This document shows, in pieces, positions 1 through 8,929 of a stretch of DNA of 64,000 nt. The stretch lies in the NCBI GenBank assembly GCA_016713085.1, contig JADJPV010000002.1, forward strand, positions 434,001 to 498,000, read 5' to 3'. The position numbers and the translations under genes are program-made. Every line of letters starts with the position of its first letter. Position 1 is the stretch's first letter. Below the pieces are notes generated by a model. The model was not told the DNA's origin. It worked only from the letters and a program-made list of their open reading frames with translations, and did no database searches. The stretch comes from Chitinophagaceae bacterium. GTDB lineage: Bacteria > Bacteroidota > Bacteroidia > Chitinophagales > Chitinophagaceae.

Positions 1-2
1 TG

Positions 3-254
3 CAATCCATCATGGCACAGCATGTTCCTGCTAATGAACAGGGTGAACTGCAGGGATCACTTGCAGGATTGATGAGTGCAACTACTATTATTGGTCCGGC
101 AATGATGACGAATATTTTTGCTTACTTCACTTCAAAATCGGCACCTGTTTATTTTCCGGGTTCTTCTTTTTTCCTGGGCTTTCTGTTTATGCTGGCCAGT
201 GCCATTGTTGCGTATTATGCATTGCATAAACAAATGCGGACGGCGAAATCATAA
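3..254 (+). CDS. MFS drug exporter, C-terminal fragment (TetA-like)
   Basis: This is the last 83 or so codons of a transporter whose start lies before the window; the frame is open from base 3. The segment QSIMAQHVPANEQGELQG matches the conserved region before the eleventh helix of TetA-type (TCR/Tet, DHA1) proton-drug antiporters, where most members read VPANEQGELQGAL. Two hydrophobic helices follow, around SATTIIGPAMMTNIFAYF and FFLGFLFMLASAIVAYYAL, and the protein ends in a short basic cytoplasmic tail. It would sit in the inner membrane and export a small molecule. The substrate cannot be read from this fragment, and TetA-like chromosomal exporters often do not confer tetracycline resistance. 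Confidence 0.85.
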   Translation, partial: QSIMAQHVPANEQGELQGSLAGLMSATTIIGPAMMTNIFAYFTSKSAPVYFPGSSFFLGFLFMLASAIVAYYALHKQMRTAKS

Positions 255-267
255 AGATCATCTTAGA

Positions 268-388
268 ACGTCTTTTCGACCGGAGGGAGAAATCTCATTG
301 TACTCATCAATAAGAATGGATTGAGATTTCTCATCCTGCGAATGTTTTGCACATAGAAAAACATATTGCAAGCAGGATTCGAAATGAC
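268..388. repeat. Intergenic palindromic repeat
   Basis: Perfect 11-bp inverted arms (GAGAAATCTCA at 287-297 and TGAGATTTCTC at 322-332) lie inside weaker outer arms (CGTCTTTTCGAC near 269-280 and GATTCGAAATGACG near 375-388). Its layout and wording resemble palindromic intergenic repeats common in Bacteroidota; that resemblance is from memory. It separates convergent genes and could act as a transcription end. Confidence 0.55.
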
Positions 389-398
389 GGTTGAAAGA

Positions 399-1845
399 TT
401 ATTTATCTGTCATCAGCATTTTATAATAGAAGATCATCCGTTTTAAATCAGTAATGGGAATGCGTTCATCAATGCCATGAAAACCTTTTGCATCGGTCAT
501 CGGAGCAAAGTTGACCACTGCATCACTGAAAGGACGGAAATACCGTGAATCAGTTGCTCCAACCATCAGGTATGGTGATACAATGACTTCAGGGACTATC
601 TTGTACGTAATGGCTTCTACTTTTTTAAACATCAGGTGTTCAGAGGAAGTTAATGCAGAAGGTTCCATCAGTGAAATGGTTTGTTTCTTTACTGTTACAC
701 GTTCATCATTGATTGCCTTCTTTACAAAATTTACTACATCATCACTTGTTTCGTCGGTAAGAATGCGGCTGTTGAACGTTGCTTTTGCAACAGATGGAAT
801 TACATTGTCTTTGATCCCTGCTTTTACTATTGTAGGAACAAGCGTTGTATGAATCAATGCATTGGTTTGTTTGGTTTTTTCCAGTTCAGTAATGAGCATA
901 CTTCTGAATAACCACTGGTTGCTTAATGCCATGCGGTTCAGTAATCCACCGCCGGGGCCAATGCGTAAAAACAATTCCTGGATAGGAGGAGTTATTTTTG
1001 CCGGCATCTGCTGTGCCCTGATTTTTGCAATGGCACTGTTTAGTATATCAATGGCCGTTTCTGGAAATGGCATGGAAGAATGTCCGCCGGGAATTTCAAC
1101 GGTTAGATCAATATTTACATAACCTTTTTCACCCACACCTATTACTGCAACAGGTCGTTGCAATTCTTTAAAATGTTCCCTGTCTACCTGGCCGCCTTCA
1201 TCGAGTACCAGTTCAGGGTGAATCTTCTGTTCTTTGAACCAGGCAGAAATTTTAGCAGCACCTCTTTTTCCTGCAATTTCTTCATCATGACCAAAGCATA
1301 AAGTAAATCGTACGTTCGGGTTGAAAATTTTCTTTGAGCAATTGTTCGGCTGCTTCAAAAATAGAAATGGCCGAAGCTTTATCATCTACTGCACCTCTTC
1401 CCCAAATTGTATCGCCTTTAATTGTTCCACTGAAGGATGGAACGCTCCAGTTTTTTTCTGCAACAGCTTCAACCGGCACCACATCCATGTGTGCCATGAT
1501 CACATAGGGTTTCAGGCTTGTATCTTTTCCTTTCCATGTATATAGATAACTGAACTCACTGAAAATTTGTCTTGGTAATTTTTGATGAACTGTTGGATAG
1601 GTAGTTTCTAAAAACACACGGAATTTCAGAAACTCAGTTGTATCAATGGGAAGTGTATCGCCAAAAGAAACTGTTTTGATCCGGATTGCCTGGCTGAGGT
1701 GCAGGGCAGCCGAATCACTGATACCTGTTACGGCAACAGATGGATAAACCGGAATTATTTTACTGAAGCGGATTGTGTTGAACAGCAATACGGCCGACAG
1801 CACAAGTATAGCTGTCAAAAGCAGGAAAAAGAAACGTTTGAACAT
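399..1845 (-). CDS. M20 family metallopeptidase, PM20D1/CPS1-like (one frameshift)
   Basis: A dizinc amino-acid acylase or carboxypeptidase of about 480 residues. The start at 1845 is preferred because it places a single N-terminal membrane anchor (MFKRFFFLLLTAILVLSAVL) at once. Metal-site motifs are present in order: MAHMDVVPVE, WGRGAVDDK, FGHDEEIAG, and near the C-terminus VGATDSRYF and FHGIDERI. The reading frame breaks near 1299: the N-terminal part ends PERTIYFMLWS-stop while the other frame continues CFGHDEE. Removing one base restores TIYFCFGHDEE, so the gene is probably intact or broken by one indel. It should act outside the inner membrane on peptides or N-acyl amino acids. Confidence 0.85.
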
Positions 1846-1984
1846 AGCGCAGATTTTGGTGCAGGTAATATACAACAGATAAATGAATCATGATTTAACT
1901 GTTTACAGGAATGGATATTTGGAAAGACCATTACCTTTAAGAATCAAATTTCAATTGTAACCACCAAAGCCCGGTCTTGTATCA

Positions 1985-2458
1985 ATGAAACAGGAAAAAA
2001 AAGCATCGAAGTTTATTTTGTGGATAGCGCTGTTCTGTTGCCTTTTGATTCTGTCGAAATTTATTCTCTTTAAAAAATCTCCCGGCTATTATAAACAATA
2101 TTTTGCTCATGGATACCATGCTTACTCTGTGAAGAAGGGATGGAAGCATGCCAACACCAAACCATTTTCCAGTATCCGATTATTTGCTGAAAGCAAATAT
2201 GTAACATCCGAATACAGTTATAAAAATATCGGGGGAAATATTGTGGGCTTTATTCCGCTTGGATTACTGTTACCCTTCCTGATTCCGGTTTGCAGGAATT
2301 TTTTCGCTTTAACAGGAATGGTACTCCTTATCAGTTTATCCTTTGAACTGGTGCAGCTGCTGGCAGGGCTTGGTTCTTTTGATGTGGATGACCTGATCCT
2401 GAATACCACCGGTGGAATTGCCGGTTATATTTTGTATAAACTTATTGGACGAACCTGA
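1985..2458 (+). CDS. VanZ-like family membrane protein
   Basis: A 157-residue protein with four hydrophobic segments. The VanZ signature is clear: GGNIVGFIPLGLLLPFLIPV, then SFELVQLLAGLGSFDVDDLILNTTGGIAGY, which matches the family pattern E..Q......D..D...N..G. VanZ proteins are small inner-membrane proteins of unknown biochemical role; the founding member affects teicoplanin resistance, but most members are not resistance genes. The gene stands alone, divergent from the M20 peptidase. Confidence 0.85.
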   Translation: MKQEKKASKFILWIALFCCLLILSKFILFKKSPGYYKQYFAHGYHAYSVKKGWKHANTKPFSSIRLFAESKYVTSEYSYKNIGGNIVGFIPLGLLLPFLIPVCRNFFALTGMVLLISLSFELVQLLAGLGSFDVDDLILNTTGGIAGYILYKLIGRT

Positions 2459-2592
2459 TTCTTTTACTGAACAGAAAGCACATTGTTTCACTTCTATGAT
2501 GGAACTGTTATTTTTTGTCACATCAACTGCTTTGATGTGCAGATGCAGTAAATTAGTTGTCCAATGATTTTTCACAATTAAAACTTACAATC

Positions 2593-2877
2593 ATGGACGA
2601 GAACAAAAACACCACCGACAACGAAAAACAAAGCTGGGCCGACAAAGCAGAAGACACCCTGCAGGATCTGAAAGGAAAAGCTGCTGTTTATGCTGATAAG
2701 GCAGAAGACAAACTCGAAGAACTGAAGGAAAAAGCAGAAGTAAAGTTTGAAGAATTTAAAGACAAGGCAGAAGATGTGATTGATGGCCTGAAGGTAAAAG
2801 CTGAAGGTTTGTGGGATAAAGTAAAAGACAAATTTGACGGTGACGAAGAGCCGCCGAAAAAAAATCCGGGCAATTAA
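2593..2877 (+). CDS. Small amphipathic helical protein with DKAED repeats
   Basis: A 94-residue, very charged protein (MDENKNTTDNEKQSWADKAE...) made of repeated amphipathic helix units: ADKAEDTLQDLKGKA, ADKAEDKLEELKEKAE, DKAEDVIDGLKVKAE, DKVKDKFDGD. It has no signal peptide or membrane segment. The pattern resembles LEA-like or apolipoprotein-like stress proteins and YtxH-type tails; no defined family is claimed. The ATG at 2593 is preferred over an upstream in-frame ATG at 2557 because the charged repeat protein begins there. A strong terminator follows at once, so it is probably monocistronic. Confidence 0.7.
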   Translation: MDENKNTTDNEKQSWADKAEDTLQDLKGKAAVYADKAEDKLEELKEKAEVKFEEFKDKAEDVIDGLKVKAEGLWDKVKDKFDGDEEPPKKNPGN

Positions 2878-2885
2878 ACTAAATT

Positions 2886-2914
2886 GAAGGCTGTAATTAT
2901 TACAGCCTTTTTTT
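2886..2914 (+). terminator. Intrinsic terminator of the amphipathic protein gene
   Basis: The stem GGCTGTAAT / ATTACAGCC is followed by a run of seven T. It ends directly before the ATG of the cupin gene. Confidence 0.8.
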
Positions 2915-3415
2915 ATGATCACTGTACAACAGCTTATTGAAACATATCAACTGCTTCCGCATCCGGAAGGCGGTTACTACAGCCGCAGCTATGAAAGTGA
3001 AGAATTGATTCCTGCCAATGCATTACCCGAACGGTTTGGTACAGACCGTTTGATATCAACGGCGATTTATTTTTTACTGGATGGGAAAAATTTCTCTGCT
3101 TTTCACCGCATTAAAAGTGACGAGCTCTGGCATTTTTATGCTGGCGATGGTTTACTGATTTATGTCATTCATCCGGATGGGAGAGGAGAGATACTGAAGC
3201 TTGGTAATGATCTAAGCAATGGTTTTTCTTTTCAGCGGGTAGTAAAAGCCGGATGCTGGTTTGCATCGAAACCAATTACTGAAAATGGATTTTCATTTGC
3301 AGGATGTACTGTTGCACCGGGTTTTGATTTTGCAGATTTTGAACTGGTGGAGAAAAACGAATTACTGAAAGAATATCCGCAACATTATAAATGGATTGAG
3401 ATATTGTGCAGATGA
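2915..3415 (+). CDS. Cupin domain protein, DUF985 (COG3542) family
   Basis: A 166-residue single-domain cupin. Family landmarks are HPEGGYYSRSY near the N-terminus, FHRIKSDELWHFYAG in the middle (His and Glu of the cupin motif) and GCWFASKP...FAGCTVAPGFDFADFEL towards the end. Length is normal for the family. Members are small cytosolic proteins whose reaction is not established; sugar-nucleotide or plant-elicitor-like functions have been suggested for relatives. The start codon immediately follows the terminator of the preceding gene, so its promoter would have to lie within or before that terminator, or read-through must supply the transcript. Confidence 0.85.
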   Translation: MITVQQLIETYQLLPHPEGGYYSRSYESEELIPANALPERFGTDRLISTAIYFLLDGKNFSAFHRIKSDELWHFYAGDGLLIYVIHPDGRGEILKLGNDLSNGFSFQRVVKAGCWFASKPITENGFSFAGCTVAPGFDFADFELVEKNELLKEYPQHYKWIEILCR

Positions 3416-3426
3416 TTGGCCAACTG

Positions 3427-5963
3427 CTAAATAGCAAGTACTGTGTGAATCTTTAAGAGTACACCATTTCCCGGCTTTGATGTGAATGAATAGTTACCGC
3501 CAATTGATTCAATGCGGTTGATCATATTAAAAATACCGATCCCTTTCTGTTCTTTTACTTTATCCAGATCAAAGCCCTTGCCATTATCAGACAGTTCAAT
3601 TTCAATGGCAGATTCTGTATAATGCACTTTGATTTTTATTTTGTCTGCTTCGGAATATTTCTGGCTGTTGCGTGTAAATTCCTGGATGATGCGGTAGAGA
3701 TTTACAGCAATATGTGATTCGGGTTCCTTTTCCATTCCACTTACTGACAGCCTGTAACGTTTATTATCTACTTTATTTAGCAGGTTGATCATTTCATGTA
3801 ATGATTCAAGAAACCCATTGTCATACAATGATTGCGGAACCAACTGGTGTGAGATATGCCGTGATACCTGAAATGATTCATTAACTACATGATAGCAATC
3901 TTCAATCAATTGCTGTAACTCAGGATTTTCGGTAGCGGACATTGTCCGTATTGTTTCAATAATCAGTTTACCCGCAGCGAGGTACTGACAAACACCATCA
4001 TGCAATTCGGCAGCAATACGGTTGCGTTCATTTTCTTCTGATTCAATAATGGAATTAAAGAGCTCTTTTTCAAATTGCTTAAAACTGCTGATGTCCTGCA
4101 TCGTTCCTTTGAAAGAAATATGATCCGTTTCAGTTGCTTCCGGTTTTTGTCTTTTTCCTTCCAGGTATTTTATGGTGCCATCAGGAGTAATACAACGGAA
4201 CTGTACGGAAAAAGCGGTTCTTGTTTTTTTTGAAGCTGCAAGTTTTTCTGCAACAAAAGATCTGTCTTCCGGATGTACCAAAAAAAAATCTCATCAAACA
4301 AAATTGGTTTTTTTGTTTTTTTCAGTCCGAGAATAGTAAACATTTCACTGCTGCAGTGCAATTCATTTGTTTCTGTATTCCATTCATAACTGGCTACTTT
4401 GGCAATCTTTTGCGCTTCGTTGAGCTGTTGCTGTTTTCTTAACAGTTTTATCTCTGTCTTCTTTTTTTCAGTAATATCCTGTACAGAACCGTTCGAATGC
4501 AGGGGTTCGTTCTGTTCGTTAAAAGACACAACAGCTAATACCCTTATCCATTTTTCTTTTCCATTTATCAGGAGGCGGTGTTCAATATCATATTTTTCCC
4601 CTTTCATTGCATCCTGCCATGTTTTTACAACAAAAGCGATGTCTTCGGGATGTACTTTTTTATAAAAATCGTTCGAGTTGGGTTTTATATCAAAGGGTAC
4701 ATCAAAGATCCTGCGTGCTTCATCAGACCATTCGAGGATATCATTTTTTATATCAAAGAACCAGCTTCCGAGTTTGGCTATTTGCTGGGCTGATATTAAC
4801 TGGGTCTGTTCCCGTTGCAGCATTGCCTGGTACTTGCGTGCTTCTGTTACATCTCTGAAAATGCCTCTTGACAGCACCATCTGAAAATTATCAAAGCGGG
4901 CATTGATATTGGCTTCACAAAAAACCTGTTCACCATTTGCAGACAGAAAAGCAACTTCCACTGAACGGACTTCTTCTCCGTTTTTGATCCGTTCAAAAAT
5001 GGCTTCACAATGCGAACGGTTTGCAGGATGTATAAAGTTGAAAATGTTTTTACCAATCACTTCCTCATCGGTATAACCGAGCCTTTTTTTCCAGCTTTCA
5101 TTTACAAATACAACCTGGCCTTTTCCATCCACACTCTGAATAAGGTCGGAAGTGTTTTCAATCAGATCTCTGAATTTTTCTTCGTTCGCTCTCAGTATTT
5201 CTTCCTGCTCTTTCTGTATTGTAATGATATTTCGTACAGAAAGAAACTGTGTTATTTCCCTGTTTTCATTCAGCACAGGTGTAATGACAGTATCAACCCA
5301 GTAATGTGTGCCGTCCTTTGCACGGTTTTTAATTTCTCCACGCCAGTGGCTGCCCGACAGAATTGTTTCCCACATCTGTTTAAAAAAATCGTTCGGATGA
5401 TGGGAGCTGTTAATGACCTGGTGTGTTTTGCCAATCAGTTCTTCCCTGTTATATTTTGATGTTTCAATAAATTTTTCATTGGCATAAATAATCTTTCCCT
5501 GCTTATCGGTAAGGGAAACAATGGCACTTTCGTTTAGGGCAAGCTGGTAAGCTCTCAATGTTTTTACAACTTCTGAGAATTGTTTTTTGCCGGTAATATC
5601 CATCACATATCCATCAATGTGAAATGGTTCATTTCCATTATAGTCAGAAACGGCAATTTCTTTTACCCACCTGATCATTCCATTACTGTCGATGATGCGG
5701 TATTGTGTGGTAAGATCAGTGCCTGTTCGGGAAAAGTTCCGGTGTTCTTTGTATACTCTTTCCTTATCATCGGGATGAATGATATCATAAAAAGAAGTAG
5801 TTTTTTCACTGAGGATTTTTTCTACACTGTAGCCGGTAAGTTCAACCACGCCGGGTGAAACATTAATGAGTAAAGGAACGTCGTTGGTTATCCTGCAACG
5901 GTACAGGATTCCCGGTAATTCTGAAAACAGGGATTCAGTGAGGAGTGGATTGGACGATGACAT
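3427..5963 (-). CDS. Multi-PAS sensor histidine kinase, HisKA_3 type (one frameshift)
   Basis: About 845 residues with no transmembrane segment, so a cytosolic sensor. Five PAS domains run in series, approximately at residues 10-130, 135-255, 258-380, 385-510 and 515-640, followed by a HisKA_3 phosphoacceptor (ERNRIAAELHDGVCQYLAAG, His in ELHDG) and an HATPase_c domain (N-box NLYRIIQEFTRNSQKYS, G-box DNGKGFDL and GIGIFNM). The frame breaks inside PAS5 at a run of nine A on the plus strand (4280-4288): one more base joins FDEIFF to LVHPEDRSFV, the usual PAS sequence. No response regulator is adjacent, so its partner is elsewhere. It is transcribed away from pdxH. Confidence 0.88.
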
Positions 5964-6159
5964 TGGTTTTAATAAGACTTAGGTAAATACGTTGTTAATC
6001 TTCAGCGTGTAATATTATTGATTTTTCTAAACAAAACAATCATAGCTATGTTTTTTAATATGTGAGGGTTTAATTCCTGAAAAGAGGTATTTACAGAGTA
6101 AATTGCAGCGTTCATTGATAAAAAAGATGAATTTTGTTCTTCAATCATAAAAAGCGAAA

Positions 6160-6807
6160 ATGGAAGCAAATGATATTGCCGCATTACGAAAGGATTATAA
6201 ACTGCACAGCTTAAATGAAACAGACCTGGCGGGTAGCCCTTTTCATCAGTTTGAGCATTGGTGGCATCAAATAACTGATGCAGAAGGCGACGAATTTAAT
6301 GCAATGACCTTAGCAACAAATGGTACTGACGGACTGGTGGATGCAAGAATTGTATTACTCAAAGCTTTTGATGAGGATGGTTTTGTATTCTTTACCAATT
6401 ATAACAGCAGCAAAAGTAAACAGCTCGATGATCATCCAGGCTGCTGCCTGCTTTTTCACTGGAAAGAACTGGAGCGACAGGTACGGATTAATGGCGTGGC
6501 AGAAAAAATATCCGTTAAGGAAAGTATTCAATACTTCGACAGCCGGCCCGAAGGAAGTAAAATAGGTGCATGGGCATCACCGCAAAGCCTGGTTGTATCA
6601 GGAAGAACATGGCTGGAAGAAACCTATCATTTTTATAAAGAACGTTTCAAGCATGGTTCTATTCCCAAACCACCGCATTGGGGAGGTTACCGTGTAAAAC
6701 CAAACCGTATTGAATTCTGGCAGGGCCGTCCCGATCGTATGCACGACCGGATGCTGTATACAAAAACAGAAACAGGTGATTGGAAAGTGGAGCGGTTAGC
6801 ACCTTAA
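6160..6807 (+). CDS. pdxH: Pyridoxamine 5'-phosphate oxidase
   Basis: FMN-dependent oxidase converting pyridoxamine or pyridoxine 5'-phosphate to pyridoxal 5'-phosphate (PLP), the last salvage step. The 215 residues equal the usual length. Conserved blocks include FFTNYNSSKSKQLDDHP (FMN phosphate binding), CCLLFHWKELERQVRI, SRPEGSKIGAWASPQS, and the C-terminal PdxH block VKPNRIEFWQGRPDRMHDR...WKVERLAP. The next gene downstream, facing it, encodes tryptophanase, a PLP enzyme. They are convergent and so not an operon, and the association may be chance. Confidence 0.97.
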   Translation: MEANDIAALRKDYKLHSLNETDLAGSPFHQFEHWWHQITDAEGDEFNAMTLATNGTDGLVDARIVLLKAFDEDGFVFFTNYNSSKSKQLDDHPGCCLLFHWKELERQVRINGVAEKISVKESIQYFDSRPEGSKIGAWASPQSLVVSGRTWLEETYHFYKERFKHGSIPKPPHWGGYRVKPNRIEFWQGRPDRMHDRMLYTKTETGDWKVERLAP

Positions 6808-6830
6808 TGATCTGACAATATATTTTTTCA

Positions 6831-6910
6831 GGGCTAAAGCCCTCAGTGTTCTAATTACTAACCCCGGACCAAGTCCGGGGTTAGTAATTATGTATGAATT
6901 GGCTTTAGCC
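6831..6910. repeat. Nested palindromic (REP-like) element between convergent genes
   Basis: Outer arms GGCTAAAGCC (6832-6841) and GGCTTTAGCC (6901-6910) enclose a perfect 17-bp inner stem (6853-6869 with 6873-6889, core ACCCCGGAC/GTCCGGGGT) and a 3-base loop. It is GC-rich against the local background and lies between pdxH and tnaA, where it could terminate both transcripts. Confidence 0.7.
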
Positions 6911-6915
6911 AGATA

Positions 6916-8310
6916 TCATTCTATCGGTTTGAGTTTTGCAGTAAAATGACGAAGTGTTGGCGCTTCTTCAAAAATCACCAACCCTTTTATTTCATTTCTT
7001 TTATTGAATACCTCAATGATTACTTCGGCTACATAATCAATATGACTTTGGGTATATACTCTTCTCGGAATGGCTAAACGAACCAGTTCCAATGCAGCAG
7101 GGATTAATTTTTTATCTGCGCCTCCATCTTTTTCTGAACTGGCATATTTCCCAAACATCAACGAACCAATTTCCACACTGCGGATCCCACCATGTACATA
7201 CAATGCTGCTACCAACGCCTGTCCCGGATATTTATCAACGGGAATATGTGAAAGAAATTCTTTTGCATCGAGATATACTGCATGTCCTCCTGCTGGCTGC
7301 ATAACAGGCACTCCTGCAGCAATTAATTTGTTGGTAAGATATTCAATACTGCGGATGCGGTATTGCAGGTAATGTTCATCCAATACTTCATTCAATCCAA
7401 TCGCAATTGCTTCGAGATCCCTTCCTGCAAGTCCGCCATAGGTTGGAAATCCTTCCGTCATGATGAGCAGGTTGCGGCATTGCTGCGCCAGTTCTTCATT
7501 GCGCATAGCTAAGAATCCACCAATATTGGCGAAGGCATCTTTCTTTGCACTCATGGTACATCCATCAGCATATGAAAAAAGTTCTTTTGCAATTTCACGT
7601 ACTGATGTTGAAGCATAACCTTCTTCACGCAGTTTAATGAAGTATGCATTTTCTGCAAAGCGGCAGGCATCAATAAACAATGGAATATGATGTTCTGTAC
7701 AAATTTTTCTTACTGCTTTTATGTTTTCCATACTCACCGGTTGTCCGCCACCTGAGTTGTTGGTAACAGTAATAATACAAAGCGGAATATTTTCAGTGCC
7801 TTTTTCTGCAATGATTTTTTTTAAAGCAATAGTATCCATATTCCCTTTAAACGGTGCAGGAATTGAAGGATGTTTTCCTTCTTCACAAATCAAATCAATT
7901 CCTTCAGCACCGGAGAATTCAATATTGGCTCTTGTGGTATCAAACAAGGTATTGCTGACAAAATATTTTCCTTTGCCACCGAGTATGCTGAATAATATTT
8001 TTTCTGCTGCTCTTCCCTGGTGGGTTGGAATGATCAATGGCATGCCGGTTATTTGCTGTACTGTTTCTTCAAATCGGAAAAAGCTGGGGCTGCCTGCATA
8101 AGATTCATCGCCCTGCATTATACCTGCCCATTGATTACTGCTCATGGCACTGGTTCCGCTGTCGGTAAGTAAGTCAATCAGTACATCTTTTGAATGGATG
8201 AGGAAGGAATTGTAAAAGGCTTTTTCTAAAATGAGCTGACGTTCTGCAACTGTGTTGAAATAAATGGGTTCAACGGATTTGATCCGGAACGGTTCTATAA
8301 TTGTGTTCAT
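6916..8310 (-). CDS. tnaA: Tryptophanase (L-tryptophan indole-lyase)
   Basis: A 464-residue PLP-dependent beta-eliminating lyase that splits tryptophan to indole, pyruvate and ammonia. Family blocks: IDLLTDSGTSAMSSNQWAG, IPTHQGRAAEKI, and the PLP lysine in SYADGCTMSAKKDAF. Its close relative tyrosine phenol-lyase has to be excluded. The C-terminal region reads SVEIGS where phenol-lyases have an arginine-bearing SMERG, and LRHFTAKL, keeping the histidine typical of tryptophanases where phenol-lyases have FFTARF. The N-terminal half nevertheless resembles phenol-lyases. No tnaC-like leader peptide or tnaB permease is visible next to it. Confidence 0.9.
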   Translation of the reverse strand: MNTIIEPFRIKSVEPIYFNTVAERQLILEKAFYNSFLIHSKDVLIDLLTDSGTSAMSSNQWAGIMQGDESYAGSPSFFRFEETVQQITGMPLIIPTHQGRAAEKILFSILGGKGKYFVSNTLFDTTRANIEFSGAEGIDLICEEGKHPSIPAPFKGNMDTIALKKIIAEKGTENIPLCIITVTNNSGGGQPVSMENIKAVRKICTEHHIPLFIDACRFAENAYFIKLREEGYASTSVREIAKELFSYADGCTMSAKKDAFANIGGFLAMRNEELAQQCRNLLIMTEGFPTYGGLAGRDLEAIAIGLNEVLDEHYLQYRIRSIEYLTNKLIAAGVPVMQPAGGHAVYLDAKEFLSHIPVDKYPGQALVAALYVHGGIRSVEIGSLMFGKYASSEKDGGADKKLIPAALELVRLAIPRRVYTQSHIDYVAEVIIEVFNKRNEIKGLVIFEEAPTLRHFTAKLKPIE

Positions 8311-8446
8311 GCAACAATGAATTAAAGTAAATGTGTTTGGAAAAAAAATGAATACTGTTTAAGGAGGGAGAGTATTAAGAAGGCCTGCTGATAATATTTT
8401 TCCAGATATTCATGAAACTGCGTGAAATTCAGTTTTACATTGTTTA

Positions 8447-8578
8447 TTAAAAATCTTTTTTTACTTTCCTTGATTCGTGCCACATAATCTTGATTCCGGC
8501 AAGTAAACCCACAGCAAGGAAATTAAGCACAAGAAAAATATACTGGTCGTCATTCAGAAATCGTACAAGCATGGTCAT
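8447..8578 (-). CDS. Possible 43-residue single-helix membrane protein
   Basis: This short frame starts MTMLVRFLNDDQYIFL and ends MWHESRKVKKDF. It contains one hydrophobic stretch (YIFLVLNFLAVGLLAGIKI) followed by a basic tail, the usual build of a small inner-membrane protein with its tail in the cytoplasm. A second in-frame ATG two codons later could be the start. No family was recognised, and no clear promoter or ribosome-binding site was seen, so it could be chance. Confidence 0.35.
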   Translation of the reverse strand: MTMLVRFLNDDQYIFLVLNFLAVGLLAGIKIMWHESRKVKKDF

Positions 8579-8929
8579 TCATTTGGACATGAATCAATGG
8601 TTGATTTGTTTCAAAGGAATGACGGCTAAATGCTTTTTCTGTTATTTCAGATCGTTTTGCTGAAAAATTGTGGTTCGTGGAAACACTATCCACCTCTCAA
8701 AAGGCTTTCATGGAATTGATTTGAATGCAAATTATTTTTTCTTTTCCCCCTGTTTGATGTTTATGATCACAGAAACCTATGACCATGGTCAGACAGTTTC
8801 AATGAAATAATGGAAACCTTTGCTTGGGGAGAGTTTTAAGCAGTGAATGAGCAACTGCTCACAACTGTTTGTTTTACTGCACTTAATACGAAAAAAGTCT
8901 TTACACATTTAACCAACTTATTGTATCGC
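8579..8929. other. Intergenic region with no recognised feature
   Basis: About 350 bases upstream of the nitronate-monooxygenase-like gene. No convincing open frame, RNA gene or long dyad was seen. It presumably carries the promoter of that gene. Confidence 0.4.

Noticed and set aside
4280..4288. Programmed ribosomal frameshift in the PAS kinase
   Set aside because: The same kind of break recurs in many unrelated genes at plain homopolymers, which fits sequencing error better than a regulatory slip site.
5010..5459. Long antisense frame (149 codons) in the PAS kinase
   Set aside because: It lies within a clearly coding PAS region on the other strand; composition is that of a reverse-complement shadow.
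6916..8310. Tyrosine phenol-lyase instead of tryptophanase
   Set aside because: The C-terminal specificity residues (SVEIGS and LRHFTAKL) match tryptophanases, though the N-terminal half resembles phenol-lyases.
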